Part shown: piece by piece, positions 42,352-55,399 of the stretch
Position numbering within the stretch: position 1 is the stretch's first letter
How the letters are laid out: every line of letters begins with the position of its first letter
Assembly: GCF_020520425.1 (NCBI RefSeq)
Contig: NC_079491.1
Coordinates: 25,101,449-25,165,448, forward strand
DNA length: 64,000 nucleotides
From: Spinacia oleracea
Lineage: Eukaryota > Streptophyta > Magnoliopsida > Caryophyllales > Amaranthaceae
Direction of reading: 5' to 3'
Position numbers and translations under genes: made by a program
Notes under the pieces: model-generated
Database searches by the model: none
What the model was told of the DNA's origin: nothing
What the model saw: the letters and a program-made list of their open reading frames with translations, nothing else

Positions 42352-45023
42352 ATTTCCCCCTTTTTGGTGATGACAAACCAAGGCAAAGTAACAATAAAAC
42401 TAACAGAAACTTAGTAGCAAGATCATTATTTAGTAGAGAATAAAACATAAATAACTATTAATCATCTTATAAAAGTAGGAAATAAGTATCTTTGCCTTTT
42501 CTCTTCCCCCTTTGACATCATCAAAAAGTGTACTTCGTTTCAAGGATTTATAAACAATCTTCTAGATGTACATTGACACCACACCACCAAGAACATATAG
42601 TTAATGGTCAAACATGAGGCAAAAGAAAGTATTAATTTGCTCAAACGTCAATCTAGTAATATTAGCCATCCTCACGCATACATCAATAAATCAGTCAAAG
42701 AAGCTAAAGTGTAGTTGTCAACAGTATAATCTCATTTTCACCAAAGTGCAACACATTAATAAGAATAAGTCAAATGTCCAATGAGTTCCAAAGAAAATAG
42801 ATAATTGATGGAAAAATTTATGAAGAGATAAGCAGGCTAATGGGATGAATAGATTTATTCCTTTGTCACTTGTTTCTCAAGCATGCCTCCCTTTTTCTCA
42901 CAATTTCAACTGAAGTTCCTCCTCATAAAATACATTGTTGTTCCTTCTCTTTCTTTTTCTATTCTTCTTTAGCAGTACATAGTGTCCTTTTCTTCTTCAT
43001 ATAGTTTATTTGAAGCTTTTTTATAGTTCCTTCATTCGATAATTTTTGTAGGAACTTACGTTTATGGTGTAAGTTCCCTTGTGAATCATTAAAGAACTTG
43101 ATATTTTTTAAAGATAATTCTTTGAGATACTGAAACCTTCATTTGTTTTTCAACTTGGAAACTTAACTGCTTGTAGGAACTTCTTATCCCTTCTATTTCT
43201 TCCTTCACATAGCTCTCCTTTTGTTCCCCTCTTTTTCTTTTTTTTTCTTTTTTTTTTTCATTTTTCTTCTGCCTTCCTTTTTTTTTTTCATCTCCTTTAA
43301 TTTTACCTTTCAAAATTACATCTCTATTAATCACCTTCCTCATTAGTTCCCCCTCAACAATTGCTACATCATGTAAGTGACAAAGGAGGAATATTTAGTA
43401 TAGAATTTTTATACAGTGATGAATTTTTTTTAAAATGTTTATGAAAAGAAAAATAAATCAATGTGTGATATTAATTGATTTGGATCTCTAATATGTTGTA
43501 GAGATACGGTAGGAAAAGTGTAGGAAATATTTTTGTGAGGAACAAGAGTTTAATTGGTGGATATCATGGAAGAAAGAAATTATCACACATTATAGGATTT
43601 GGACATTCTTAATAGTGCACATGGATCGAATGAAAAAGCCTTATTTTGTTCCATAAGGAAATGGAACTTCACTTTTTGCTTCTTTTTCCTTTTTATTAAC
43701 GCATAAGCAGTTTGGAAACTAAGGGTAATATTACAAAGACATCAGTGAGTCCTTAATTCAATTCTAGCTCATGACTACGTACAAGACATAGAAAAATTGT
43801 AGTGTCAATTTTATAAGGAAGACTATTCACATAAACTCTACACCTATAATACACAATTCAATGAGTCTTAAGGGAAATTCAAAGAAAATTCAACGAATTT
43901 CAAACTTATATAAGATTTTCCTACATTATTAATAAGCCTTTTAGTGAGAGAATAAAATATATTGCTAATGAATCACTAGGAACAACTAGTGCCATGCGTT
44001 GTTCCCCCTCACTTAAGCATTCATATAGTCTAGTTATTAAATCAAGGAACACTACTTTTCTTGGGTTCCGTATTGAAACAAATAACAGACTGTTGAAATA
44101 AACATACCTCAGATTCGACTTAAAGTCAAAATTTTTCATTAAACATAGTTGTGAATCTTGAAGTGTTCCTTTGTCCGAAAGTTCCTCTTCGGATTTTGAT
44201 CTATATTCCCATTTAAGGTGCTGATGTAATATGCCATCTAAAATGCCGCACCATCATGAGTTCCTAAGCATAAGTCACGGGTCATCAATGAACCAGCGAG
44301 TTCCTCAATGTTGAACTTGAACTTGCAGGAACAAGGAAGAAACTGGTGCGTCAAGTTTCTGACAGATTAGTGTGCACCTTTGTTTGTTCCTGTACCAATT
44401 CCTTAGGCAAGGGAACCCAACATGATTTGGGTCCCTTCTTGTTAGTAATGACTGTTAAAAATATAATTAAAACAACTACTACTACCAAGATACAATATGC
44501 ATTCATATAAATGATATTCAATATATTCATGAAGCATATAAAATAATAATTCTTAAGCAAAAAAAAAAATAGCAGTGTATAACGTTGCCGAAAAATTAAA
44601 AATTTCAAGTTCCACAGATTCTTGTGTGCATTTTCTCAAAAGTCGTTTCCTTGAACTAATTTAAATATACTGGAGTTTTAAAAATAAATTGAAAAATCGG
44701 CTATTAAAAATAGATTTTAGATTTTTCAAATTCGATTTTAAATCAAAATAAAACAGTAGTTCCATTTGAAACAATGCAAGGAACAAGCAATAAATTAATG
44801 TATGCACACAAATAAAGTCTAAAGGAAGATATATTTACCTTAGAAGATTGTCTGTTACACCTTGACTGGCCTTTATTTGACAATGAAATTCAGATCTCCC
44901 TTGTTCCTTTGAATATGTAGGACCGAGTTCCTTTCGTCAAGTTTCTTGTAATTGTTCCTCCTTCCAGGAACTTAACTCAGCAGGGTTGCCTGCTTATCAG
45001 CGAGTTCCGGCTCTGATACCAAC
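42352..45023 (-). mobile_element. LARD interior copy 2
   Basis: Near-identical to interior copy 1. The only differences I noticed are homopolymer lengths in the T-rich tract near 43230-43290. Confidence 0.9.
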
Positions 45024-46979
45024 TGTTATTCGGATGGAACACGTACAAGAGGGGGGGTGAATTGTAATTTGGAACTTGCTTCTAACTTTTTGCGGAATTA
45101 TAAAAGAAACTTAAAAGCAAGTATAGAAAATAATGCAAGAGAGAATTTAGTGTGGAAATCTTCTTGAAAATTATCAAGAAGACAAAACCACGACCACGGG
45201 GGATTTTAACGACGAGCTCTCATTCATCAAGCGAACGACCCTGTTACTAACTTAATTGGAAACTCTATCAACCCAAGTTCCCCGTGAACTTAGGATCCCA
45301 TACAAAGAGTATAACATTCACGCTTAGTTGTGTTTAATACTCTCTCAAGACTTCACTCAAAGCCTTTCCAAATACAATAGGAACTCACTCAAGTTCCTAA
45401 CCCAAACCTGTTACAATATATGAGAAGCGTAGAAGAACTGTAAAGGAACAAGAACTTTAGTGTAGGAACTGAAGGAACTTAGAACTGAGGAACTGACTCA
45501 TAAACGTGGAACAAATATATTTTCTTTAATTACCTTCCACGTAAACCAGACTCTGTGGAATGACTGAGAAGTCAGACACCTTGGAATGAATGCTAAGATC
45601 CTCTTTTATAGTGTTGGAACTCCTAACTGCTTTCCCCATAATCTCTTCAACTATCAGCCATATTCCCATGTTCCTAGGCATGTACCCATGACCTCTATAG
45701 TTGATGAGAACGTGGTATATGAACGTGGATATAATGTACTTGGGGAACAAGCTAATACCAAGTAATGCATCCTAGTTTCTAGGCGTGATCCTAACATCAA
45801 TAACTAATATGTCAGTTATATTTAACGTGTTATATTAAACGTGATTTAATAACTGATTTCATAGGATTCCTAAGTTAATAGGAACCTACCTAATTAATCT
45901 ACTGATAAACGTATATTAATATTTGACTAACCTAGGATACCCAAATTAGTAGGACTCTAATTAATTAATTAGTTAATTCCAAGATACCCAACTTAACAAG
46001 ACTCTAATTAATTAACTAATTAATTCCAAAATATAAAACATATTTATCTTATTAAGAATCCTAGACTTAGTCAATTACCTATTTATCTAAGGACTTTTAA
46101 TCAAATTAAAACTCTTAAATAAACTATCCTAAATCACGTTTATATTCTAAACTTACTGACAATTAGATTAATGCATATTGACATTATACTTAGGATGCAT
46201 ACCAAGTTCCTAGACACGAGTTCCACGAGTTCCTTTTAATACCTTGTTCCATTACCTTTCACGTTTCCACATACTCACATGAATCCTAGAAAATAAACTC
46301 TTGTTTCTTGTCTTCATGTTTCATGCTGCTCCGCATGTTGGTTGTTCCTCAGGAACAAGTGCTCCGCATGTTGGTTGTTCCTCGGGAACAAGTGCTCCTC
46401 GGGAACAATGGTTGATCCTCAGGAACAAGTGCTCCGCATGTTGGTTGTTCCTCGGGAACAAGTGCTCCTCATATTGGTTGTTCCTCGGGAACAAGTGCTC
46501 CTCGGGAACAATGGTTGATCCTCAGGAACAAGCATCTTTAGGAACAGCCATCTTTAGGAACAGCCATCTCTAGGAACATCCATCTTTAGGAACAGCCGTC
46601 TTTGGGAACAGCCGTCTTTGGGAACAGCCGTCTTTGGGAACAGACGTCTTTGGGAACAGCCGTCTTCGGGAACAGCCTTCTTTGGGAACAGCCATCTCTA
46701 TCGGGATTCCTCTAGCTCATCTGGAGTTCTAGTTCTTCCGCATGAACTTTAAAACTCCCAGCTTCTCTAGAGTTTATCCTTAGGAACTGCTCTGCAATTC
46801 CAGCTCTGGATTTTATGCTTCTTTGTTATAAGCATCTCACAATCATCAACTTCCAGTAAGCTTTATTATTGATGACTTGGGCACAACTATTCATTAATGA
46901 TCCTTGCACACATACAACTTGAAAACCACGTTAGTTGATTACGTTAGTTTGTCATCATCAAAACCATATTGGCTCAACA
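45024..46979 (-). repeat. LTR copy 3 (1956 bp)
   Basis: It is 16 bp shorter than copies 1 and 2 because one unit of the GGAACAGCC array is missing. It is followed by the ACTAT duplication. Confidence 0.95.
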
Positions 46980-47014
46980 ACTATTTTCTCTGTGTGCTTA
47001 TGGTTGAAATGTTT

Positions 47015-47450
47015 AGAATGTGGACTATATATATATATGTCATTTTGGGCCATATAAGTTTGTCATTTTGGGCCATAGATAACTTGAAATGAATCTTAGA
47101 AACATCTAACTAAGCATATGACACATGAAAAAGGTTTAGAATTTGGACTTAGGTTCATTTGTTTAGATTTGGGATCGAAAATGCCATTTTTGGCCATAAA
47201 TGACCTATATCGACCCAAATGACCCTTAGGCGTGCATAACGAACTTGAAATGAGTTTCATAAACATATAAATAATCTTATGAATCATGAAAAAGGGTTAG
47301 AATGTGGAAATAGTTCGTTTGTTGGTAGTTGGGATCGAAAATGCCATTTTTTGCCATAAATGACCTATATCGACCCAAATGACCCATAAGCGTGCATAAC
47401 GAACTTGAAATGAGTCTTATAATCATATAACTAATCATAGGAATCATTTT
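47015..47450. repeat. 161-bp tandem repeat, short array upstream of the Ulp1 gene
   Basis: Two to three diverged units containing GGGATCGAAAATGCCATTTT and ATGACCTATATCGACCCAAA, with spacing near 160. This is the same family as the array at 53240-54990. It forms the upstream region of the Ulp1 gene. Confidence 0.85.
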
Positions 47451-47533
47451 ATATATTGTGATAATTATTATGCAAATTATGTATTTGTTTTGTGACGTGG
47501 TTTTGTTTCTTTAATTTCAGGTATATCTCTATC

Positions 47534-50311
47534 ATGGATGATAATGACGACCATAGTATGGATGAGCTGATGGATGATGATGATGACCGTAGTGAGGATG
47601 GGGATTATGATGCAGCGGTGGAGGAGGATAAATGTGAGCCGGAAGATCGTGAACATGATGAATATTTACATAGAATTGAACAGTTTGAGGTTATGGCGGA
47701 TAGGGCACCCCCAATTGATAACCATCAACATGTGGTGGCAAATGAAGTTAGCACAAGTAAAAGTGTTAAAAAGCGTGTGAAGAGAAAGGGGAGAGGGCCA
47801 ACAAAAGGACTTGGGGTGAGAGAAGAGATGTACTTGGAGTACAATCAATTCGATAACCCTTGTGGTAAGTGGCGCCGTAAGTATGCAACATTTATAGGCC
47901 TTTGTATGCGGAAGATTTCAATTTTGTTGAAATGGGAGGATGTACCCGAGGGCTTGAAGAAAACTTTGTGGGATGATACAATGGTAAGCCTAATTTTTAA
48001 TTCTAGAAATTTATCTAATCATGTACTTGATGTCCGAACTAGAGCATGCTAATAGTCCGAGCATAACTAGGGCATGCACAACTAATACGTCCGAACATAA
48101 CGACATGATTAGCTGCTGAAAAGATCAGAAACTGATCTGTTCAGCTGCAGATCAGCAGCAGCTGCTGAACAGATCATTTTCTGATCTGTTCAGCAGCTGA
48201 TCTGCTGCTGCTGATCTGCTGCTGCTGATCTGCTGATGAACAGATCAGTTTCTGATCTGCATAGATGAACAGATCAGTTTCTAATCTGCACAGTTGCAGA
48301 TCAGCAGCAGCAGCTGATCTGCAACTGAACAGATCAGAAACTGATCAGTTCAGCTGCAGATCAGCAGCAGCAGATCAGCAGCTGAACTGATAAGTTTCTG
48401 ATCTGTTTAGCAGCTGATCTGCTGCTGCTGATCTGCAACTGTGCAGATCAGAAACTGATCTGTTCATCTGTGCTTGTTGACGTATAATTTTATTGAAGTT
48501 TTGCATCCTTCCTCTCCATATGATTAGTTACTCAAAATCAAAAGTAGCCTCTATGGTGAACTTAAATATATAATTTGGTGGACGTTCTGTTGTCTTGATT
48601 TTGGTATGGTATGCTATGAATTTATAGAATGGGGATTAGGTATATGTTCGATCAAGCGTATAATTATTTTTAGAGGCAAGATAAAAGGAGCATTGAAGAG
48701 GAAAATGTTTCTATTGATCGATTTTATTTTGGCATTGACTGTTATAATGCTCAAGACATTGTTAGGTTTCTTGTTTTGTTGTTATTTCAAATAGCTCCGT
48801 CGAAGTTTGGGGAGAGCTTGTGCACATGCATAAACACATACAGAGTAGGAAATTTGAGCTTTTTGATCAGGAAGTGTTGGGGTTAAGCATCGGGATGGAG
48901 CTGTTGCAAAATGAACATTGGATTTCGCTTACAAGTCCTTGTAGTTCAATATATCATTTTTATTGTTTGGTATTCAAGTTCCTTCTTTTGCTGACTTGGA
49001 TTAGCGGTTGATTTTTTGTTTTGTCACTTGGATGTCCATGAGTAGAAGCTTCATTTCAAGTTCGATGAATTGTTTGGTATCGATGAATTGTTGAAGCCAT
49101 TGGATCTTAGTTTCTGAATGCTTCAGGGATAAATAGGCTAATGGCCTTGTAATCTAATAGGGTCATAGGCAGATCAGCACAGATGAACGTATCAGTTTCT
49201 AATCTGCACAGTTGCAGATCAGCAGCAGCAGATCAGTTGCTGAACAGATCAGAAACTGATCAGTTCAGCTGCTGATCTGCTGCTGCTGATCTGCAGCTGA
49301 ACTGATCAGTTTCTTATCTGTTCAACAACTGATCTGCTGCTGCTGATCTGCAACTGAACAGATCAGAAACTGATCAGTTCAGCTGCTGATCTGTTGCTGC
49401 TGATCTGCAACTAAACTGCTGCTGCTGATCTGCAGCTGAACTGATCAGTTTCTGATTTGTTCAGCAGCTGGTCTGCAGCTGCTGATCTGCAACTGAACAG
49501 ATCAGAAACTGATCAGTTCAGCTGCTGATCTGCTGCTGCTAATCTGCAGCTGAACTGATCAGTTTCTGATCTGTTCAAATATTAGATGTTATATTGCTGT
49601 CTTTTAATGAAAAGGCTCGGGAATATATGCTCGGGACTATACATGTTAACTAACATTTCCATTTTTATTTTTTTGTGTAGAATCAATTCCATATTGAACC
49701 TTCCCTTGCTAAGAAGGACGTTTTTGAATCTGATCTACGTATGAGATTCAAAAATTTCAAAGTCAAGTTGGTGAGTGGCTGGATTTCTAAGACGAGAGAG
49801 AGAATTAAGGCAGAGAAAGGTGAAAATAAAGGAGAAAATGATGGTGAAAAAGAAGGTGAAAAAGAAGGTGAAAAAGCGCCACCTATAAAGCTCCCTTTTG
49901 ACACTTGGAAGCACATCACACCAGAGGAATGGGAGGCTTTTGTTGCACAAAAAATAACTCCACATGCAGTGGTAAATTTTCAAATAATCTACCTACGTAC
50001 TTAATAAATTTATTGTTTACATTTTGCATTGAAGTTGACATGTTTACTTTGTAGGAAAAGCGCAAAAAGTGTTCTGATTCTGCAAAGAAGAAAAAACATA
50101 GTCATTGGCTAGGTCCCGAGACTTATGAAGAAAAGAGGAAGAGATGGAAAGAAAAAGGATTATACCCCAACAGTGGCAACACCCGTGCCAATGATTGGTG
50201 GTGTTCGATGCATAGTCTCGACAAAAACGGGAAATATATAATTGTTAATCCAGAAACAAAAGAGGCTTGTGATAAACTAGTAAGTAAATGGAGTGATTTT
50301 CAATAATTTGA

Positions 50312-50375
<64 letters not shown>

Positions 50376-53300
50376 CATTTTGTCTACCTTTAGTGTTAAT
50401 ATAACAATCATTTTTTATATTGTTTTCATAAAATAGGTTGAATATCAACAAGCATGTGCTGAAGGCAAGGTTTCTACATTTTTAAACAAGGATCCCTTGT
50501 ACATGACTCTTGGACCTGACCCTCCCGGGCATCCAAGAGCTTTTGGAGGGGTACGTGTTGGTTTTAAAAAGGCGTATGGTGAAGAATATCGCAAGCTCAC
50601 CAACTCAAAATCCATTGCTTCTTCAACAGCTTCAGATATTGCTTCGATGAGAGAAGAACTGAAGAAGGAGATAACTGAGGCAATCCTACAACAGATGGGC
50701 TTACAAAGCTTGGAGTTGCCCCGCCGTAGCCCTTTGGATTCATCAAGCCAACCAATTCTTGACCTTCAACCACCTACTGAAGGTCAAGAACCTACTGGAG
50801 TTCAACCACCTGCTAGAGTTCAACTGCCTACTGGAGTTCAACCAATGCTTGAATTAAAGGTGAGGTGAATTATGGAGTTTTAATTTAGTAATGTTCTTAT
50901 ATAAATTTTGGAGTTTTAATTCATTCAATAAAGTGATGGCTATTTTTACTCGTGATGGTTGAATGTTAGGAGGAGACGCCTTGCGAACTACTACACCCGG
51001 GACAATCAAATGGTGATAAATTGCATGTGGTGGCCGATGCGAATGCACAACCACAAAGTGACCGGCCACTAGTCCACTTCAAGCAAGTCCCGAGTGGTTA
51101 TTATGCGGTCAGCCCATACAATGTTCATGAAGACTATTTGGATTGGATACTTCCGGTGCCCAATGATTTTCTCCATACTTTGGGCGATGCCTCCGGTTCT
51201 TATGTACTATGGCCATTTGCATGGGTGAAGTTTTCAGACGAGGTGCTTTGTGTTTCTAATTCCACGCCTTTCTATTTTGCATAACATTTCCTATATGTTT
51301 CGATAAACAAGTTTTTTCATAATCTCTTGGTTTTGTAAATTAACCTTGCAGATCATCAAGAAACTAAAAGCGCCACCAAAGACAGCTAAACCAAAGAAAC
51401 CACCAACTCAAGCTAGCAAAGATGGTCAACGATCAATGGAGTTGATTGCAAAAGGAAGTTCACAAGGCAAGAGTCAAGACTACAAACTTAAATCATCGAA
51501 AGGTTCAGTTTCTCATGCAAATTTACTTGTGGAATCAGATGTGTTTGACTCTCTTAGTAAGCCGTCCAAATGGTTGCATAGTCTTGTTAGTGGGTTACCG
51601 GGTGATAATGCTATTGGAGTTGAGATGGACATGTCATTATTCCACTTTTTCGAGCATGGCATAGCATGGGTAACTAAAGACGATATATGTGAATTCCTTA
51701 AAGGTGATATGCTTAATATCTCAATGATACAAGTCTTCATGAGGTAATTAATATAGTTAGTTATGGTAATATATTTAATAAGGTCAATGGTGTGCCAAGT
51801 TTCGATTATTCTTATGTTTGCTTGTTCTTTAGGTCACTTCAGTTCGATGATTTTAGTTCGGATAGTCATATTGGGTGGTTGGATCCACAATCAACAAGTG
51901 GTGCTAGTTGCATGAACAATCGAGCCGAAGTCAATCAATATCTCGATGACGGTATCCGTCAATGCACAAAAGCTAAAAACAAGTTCATATTAGCCCCGTA
52001 CTTTGAAGAGTATGCCTTTGCTTTAATATCTTTATTGTCCTACATTAGTGTCGATTCTAATGATATTTTGTGATTTTAGTGGCATATTATGGATTATTAA
52101 ACCACTATTTTGTGATTGCAGCCTCCATTGGATGCTCCTTGTGATATGTGTTCCAAGCCACACAATTTATCAATTTGATTCTTGTCGTCGAGATCCATTA
52201 CGATCCGTGTTGGTCAAGTCACTATTGAATAAGTACATTCCGTATTTTTTTTTGTACATATCAAATAAAACTTGCAATCATATTTTACATTCAAGCATTT
52301 AATGTTAATTAACGTCCAATGAATTGTGGAATTGCAGAGTGTTGATGAAAATGAATGTCAAAAAAAGCGCACTTCCTCAATGGAAATCAGTTAAGGTAAA
52401 TAATAATTTGTTCACTACTTATTGTACGGCCAAAACAATTATATTTCCTATTAATTTATGTTCTCTTTAATCTAGTGCGCCCAACAAGAGGGTGGGGTCG
52501 AGTGTGGCTATTATGTGATGAAATTCATGCATGACATATTCAAAAGTTGCAAGGAAGTTCAATATCTGGAAAAGGTACATAAAATAGTATATTTATGATG
52601 TATTATTAGGCTAGAAATTAGTTTAAAAAAACTATTCGCCTATAATTGGCATGAACCGTCAAAAATGTCATTTTGGGCCAAATATGACCTATCGTAATTG
52701 CCATGAAATCTGTCACTTAGTTTCTCTTATAATTTTCATATGTTCTTCATTTTTCTTTGCGCTATCGGAATATTATTGATATCGGAATGCTTCTCATGTG
52801 ACTTTTATGCGTTAATGTGTGTTGCAAGATACAACTAATGTTAATAACTCATTTGTAGCTCTAAAAATGAGCAAACGAGCAAAAATAATATCGCAATGAG
52901 AAAGTTGACAATGGACCAAAGGCCTGTCACAACTGATCAGTTTCTGATCTGCACAGTTGCAGATCTGCAGCAGCAGATCAGCTGCTGAACAGATCAGAAA
53001 CTGATCAGTTCAGCTGCTGAGATCAGCAGCTGAACTGATCAGTTTCTGATCTGTTCAGCAGCTGATCTGCTGCTGCTGATTTGCAACTGAACAGATCAGA
53101 AACTGATCAGTTCAGCTGCTGATTTGTTGCTGCTGATCTGCAGCTGAACTGATCAGTTTCTGATCTGTTCAAATACTAGATGTTATATTGCTGTCTTTTA
53201 ATGAAAAGGCTCGGGAATATATGCTCGGGACTATACATGTTAACTATTCGCCTATAATTGGCATGAACCGTCAAAAATGTCATTTTGGGATAAATATGAC

Positions 53301-55159
53301 CTATATCGTCCCAAATAGGCCTTATGTGTGCATAAAGAACTTGAAATGAATCTTAGTAAACTCTAACTAAGCATATAAAGATTTAGAAAGTGTCATTAGG
53401 TTCATTTGTTGGTAGTTGGGATCGAAAATGCCATTTTTGGCTATAAATGACCTATATCGACCCAAATGACCCTTAGGTGTGCATAACGAACTTGAAATGA
53501 GTCTTATAAGTATATGACTAATCATATAAATCATGAAAAATGTTTAGAATATGGAAATAGGTGCGTTTGTTGGTAGTTGGGTTCAAAAATGCCATTTTTG
53601 GCCGTAAATGAACTATATCGACCCAAATGATCCATAGGCATGCATAACGAACTTAAAATGAGTCTTATAAACATATGACTAATCATATGAATCATGAAAA
53701 ACGTTTACAATATGGAAATAGGTTCGTTTGTTGGTAGTTGGGATTGAAAATGCCATTTTTGACCATAAATGACCTATATCGACCCAAATGACCCTTAGGC
53801 GTGCATAACGAACTCTAAATGAGTCTTATAATCATATAACTAATCATATGAATCATGAAAAAGGTTTAGAATGTGGATATAAGTTCGTTTGTTGGTAGTT
53901 GGGATCGAAAATGCCATTTTTGGCCATAAATGACCTATATTCACCCAAATGACCCTTAGGCGTGCATAACGAACTTGAAATGAGTCTTATAATTATATGA
54001 CTAATCATATAAATCATGAAAAATGTTTAGAATATGGAAATAAGTTCGTTTGTTGGTAGTTGGGTTCGAAAATGCCATTTTTGGCCGTAAATGAACTATA
54101 TCGACCCAAATGATCCATAGGCGTGCATAACGAACTTGAAATGAGTCTTATAATTATATGACTAATCATATAAATCATGAAAAAATTTTAGAATATGGAA
54201 ATAGGTTCGTTTGTTGGTAGTTGGGATCGAAAATGTCATTTTTGACCATAAATGACCTATATCGACCCAAATGACCCTTAGGCGTGCATAACGAACTTGA
54301 AATGAGTCTTATAATCATATAACTAATCATAGAAATCATGAAAAAGGTTTAGAATGTGGATATAAGTTCGTTTGTTGGTAGTTGGGATCAAAAATGCCAT
54401 TTTTGGCCATAAATGACTTTTATCGACCCAAATGACCCTTAGGCGTGCATAATGAACTTGAAATGAGTCTTATAATCATATAAATAATCATATAAATCAT
54501 GAAAAGGGTTTAGAATGTGGATATAAGTTCGTTTGTTGGTAGTTGGGATCGAAAATGACATTTTTTGCCATAAATGGCCTATATCGACCCAAATGACCCT
54601 TAGGCTTGCATAACGAACTTCAAATGAGTTTCATAAACATATAACTAATCATATGAATCATGAAAAAGGGTTAGAATGTGGAAATAGTTCGTTTGTTGGT
54701 AGTTGGGATCGAAAATGCCATTTTTGGCCATAAATGACCTATATCGACCCAAATGACCCATAAGCGTGCATAACGAACTTGAAATGAGTCTTATAAACAT
54801 ATAACTAATCATATAAATCATGGAAAAGATTTAAAAAGTGTACTTAGGTTCATTTTTTGATATTTGGGATCGAAAATGCCATTTTTGGCCAAATATGATC
54901 TATATCGAGCTAAGTGAGCCTTAAATGTGCATAAAGAACTTGAAATGAATCTTAGTACACTCAGAAAGTTGTTTTCGCGACCAATATAATTTCTGTTTTC
55001 GCATATGAAACTTAATTTAATTTATTGGTTTGCATGTACGTTGTTCTTTTAAAGGTTTTCACAACACAAAGGGAGGGGCCCTTCACCAAAGAGGAGTTGG
55101 ATGAAGTTCGAGACAAGTGGGCTACTTACTTCAACGATTGTGAATTACCCTCAGTGTAA
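47534..55159 (+). CDS. CACTA Transposase_24 / Ulp1 (C48) protease gene, 11 exons
   Basis: Exons by GT-AG and phase: 47534-47983, 49681-49971, 50055-50279, 50437-50859, 50970-51242, 51352-51743, 51833-52009, 52122-52232, 52338-52395, 52476-52574, 55055-55159. Together they give 867 codons without a stop. I start at MDDNDDHS because the upstream frame opens only with GTG. Exon 1 has an acidic Asp/Glu N-terminus and a basic KKRVKRKGRGPTKG stretch. Exons 1-3 carry Transposase_24-like sequence (GKWRRKYATFIG, KLPFDTWKHITPEEWEAFV, NDWWCSMHS). Exon 4 adds a Pro/Gln-rich linker and a short coiled coil. Exons 7-11 form a C48/Ulp1 cysteine protease, with catalytic His in HWMLLVI, Asp in IYQFDSCRRDP, and Gln and Cys in QQEGGVECGYYVM. 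Such proteins combine a TNPA-like DNA-binding role with a SUMO-protease-like domain of unknown role in transposition. Intron 10 (52575-55054) is 2.5 kb of repeats. Confidence 0.85.
48111..48478. repeat. CAGATCAG/CTGATCTG cluster A (intron 1)
   Basis: Dense alternation of CTGATCTG, CAGATCAG, CAGCAGCAG and CAGCTGATC in both orientations with many internal palindromes. It lies in intron 1 of the Ulp1 gene. Confidence 0.9.
49161..49578. repeat. CAGATCAG/CTGATCTG cluster B (intron 1)
   Basis: The same word set as cluster A, with a higher-order pattern: AACAGATCAGAAACTGATCA, then GTTCAGCTGCTGATCTGC, then the inverse. It is followed at 49579-49652 by a unique segment that is copied at about 53168-53245. 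Confidence 0.9.
50313..50371. repeat. (AT)n microsatellite in intron 3
   Basis: A nearly perfect TA dinucleotide run between exons 3 and 4 of the Ulp1 gene. Confidence 0.95.
52928..53168. repeat. CAGATCAG/CTGATCTG cluster C (intron 10)
   Basis: A third cluster of the same palindromic words, followed by a copy of the segment after cluster B. Confidence 0.9.
53240..54990. repeat. 161-bp tandem array in intron 10
   Basis: The anchor TTGGTAGTTGGG recurs at about 53409, 53570, 53731, 53892, 54053, 54214, 54375, 54535 and 54695, and in altered form near 54855. The spacing is 160-161 bp. Each unit contains GAAAATGCCATTTTTGGCCA, GACCTATATCGACCCAAATG and GTGCATAACGAACTTGAAAT. Confidence 0.93.
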
Positions 55160-55399
55160 TAATTAGAGCAGGCTTGTAGTTATTCGTGACTCTTACATTA
55201 TTTTGTTATTTATCGATTTAATTAATTACATTTGAATTAATTCGGAAATATTATTGGAAATTTGAAATTTATATCATTTTTGAGGAATGTCAAGATGATG
55301 TTTGGTGAAACAGTATTCTATAAATTATAATGCAAAATTTTATATTGCAAAATATCAGGAATTATATTGCAGATTTTTTTTTATAAAAAAAAAAAAAAA

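Larger units (their letters stand above)
35733..46984 (-). mobile_element. Non-coding LTR retrotransposon in LTR-int-LTR-int-LTR form
   Basis: ACTAT flanks the block at 35733-35737 and 46980-46984. Three LTRs (35738-37709, 40380-42351, 45024-46979) alternate with two interiors (37710-40379, 42352-45023). LTRs start TGTTGAGCCA and end CCGAATAACA on the minus strand. The interiors hold no gag or pol, only short incidental ORFs, so this is a LARD-type element moved by another element's proteins. A three-LTR structure with a single target duplication points to unequal recombination after insertion. It lies between TNP2 and the Ulp1 gene of the CACTA. Confidence 0.93.
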
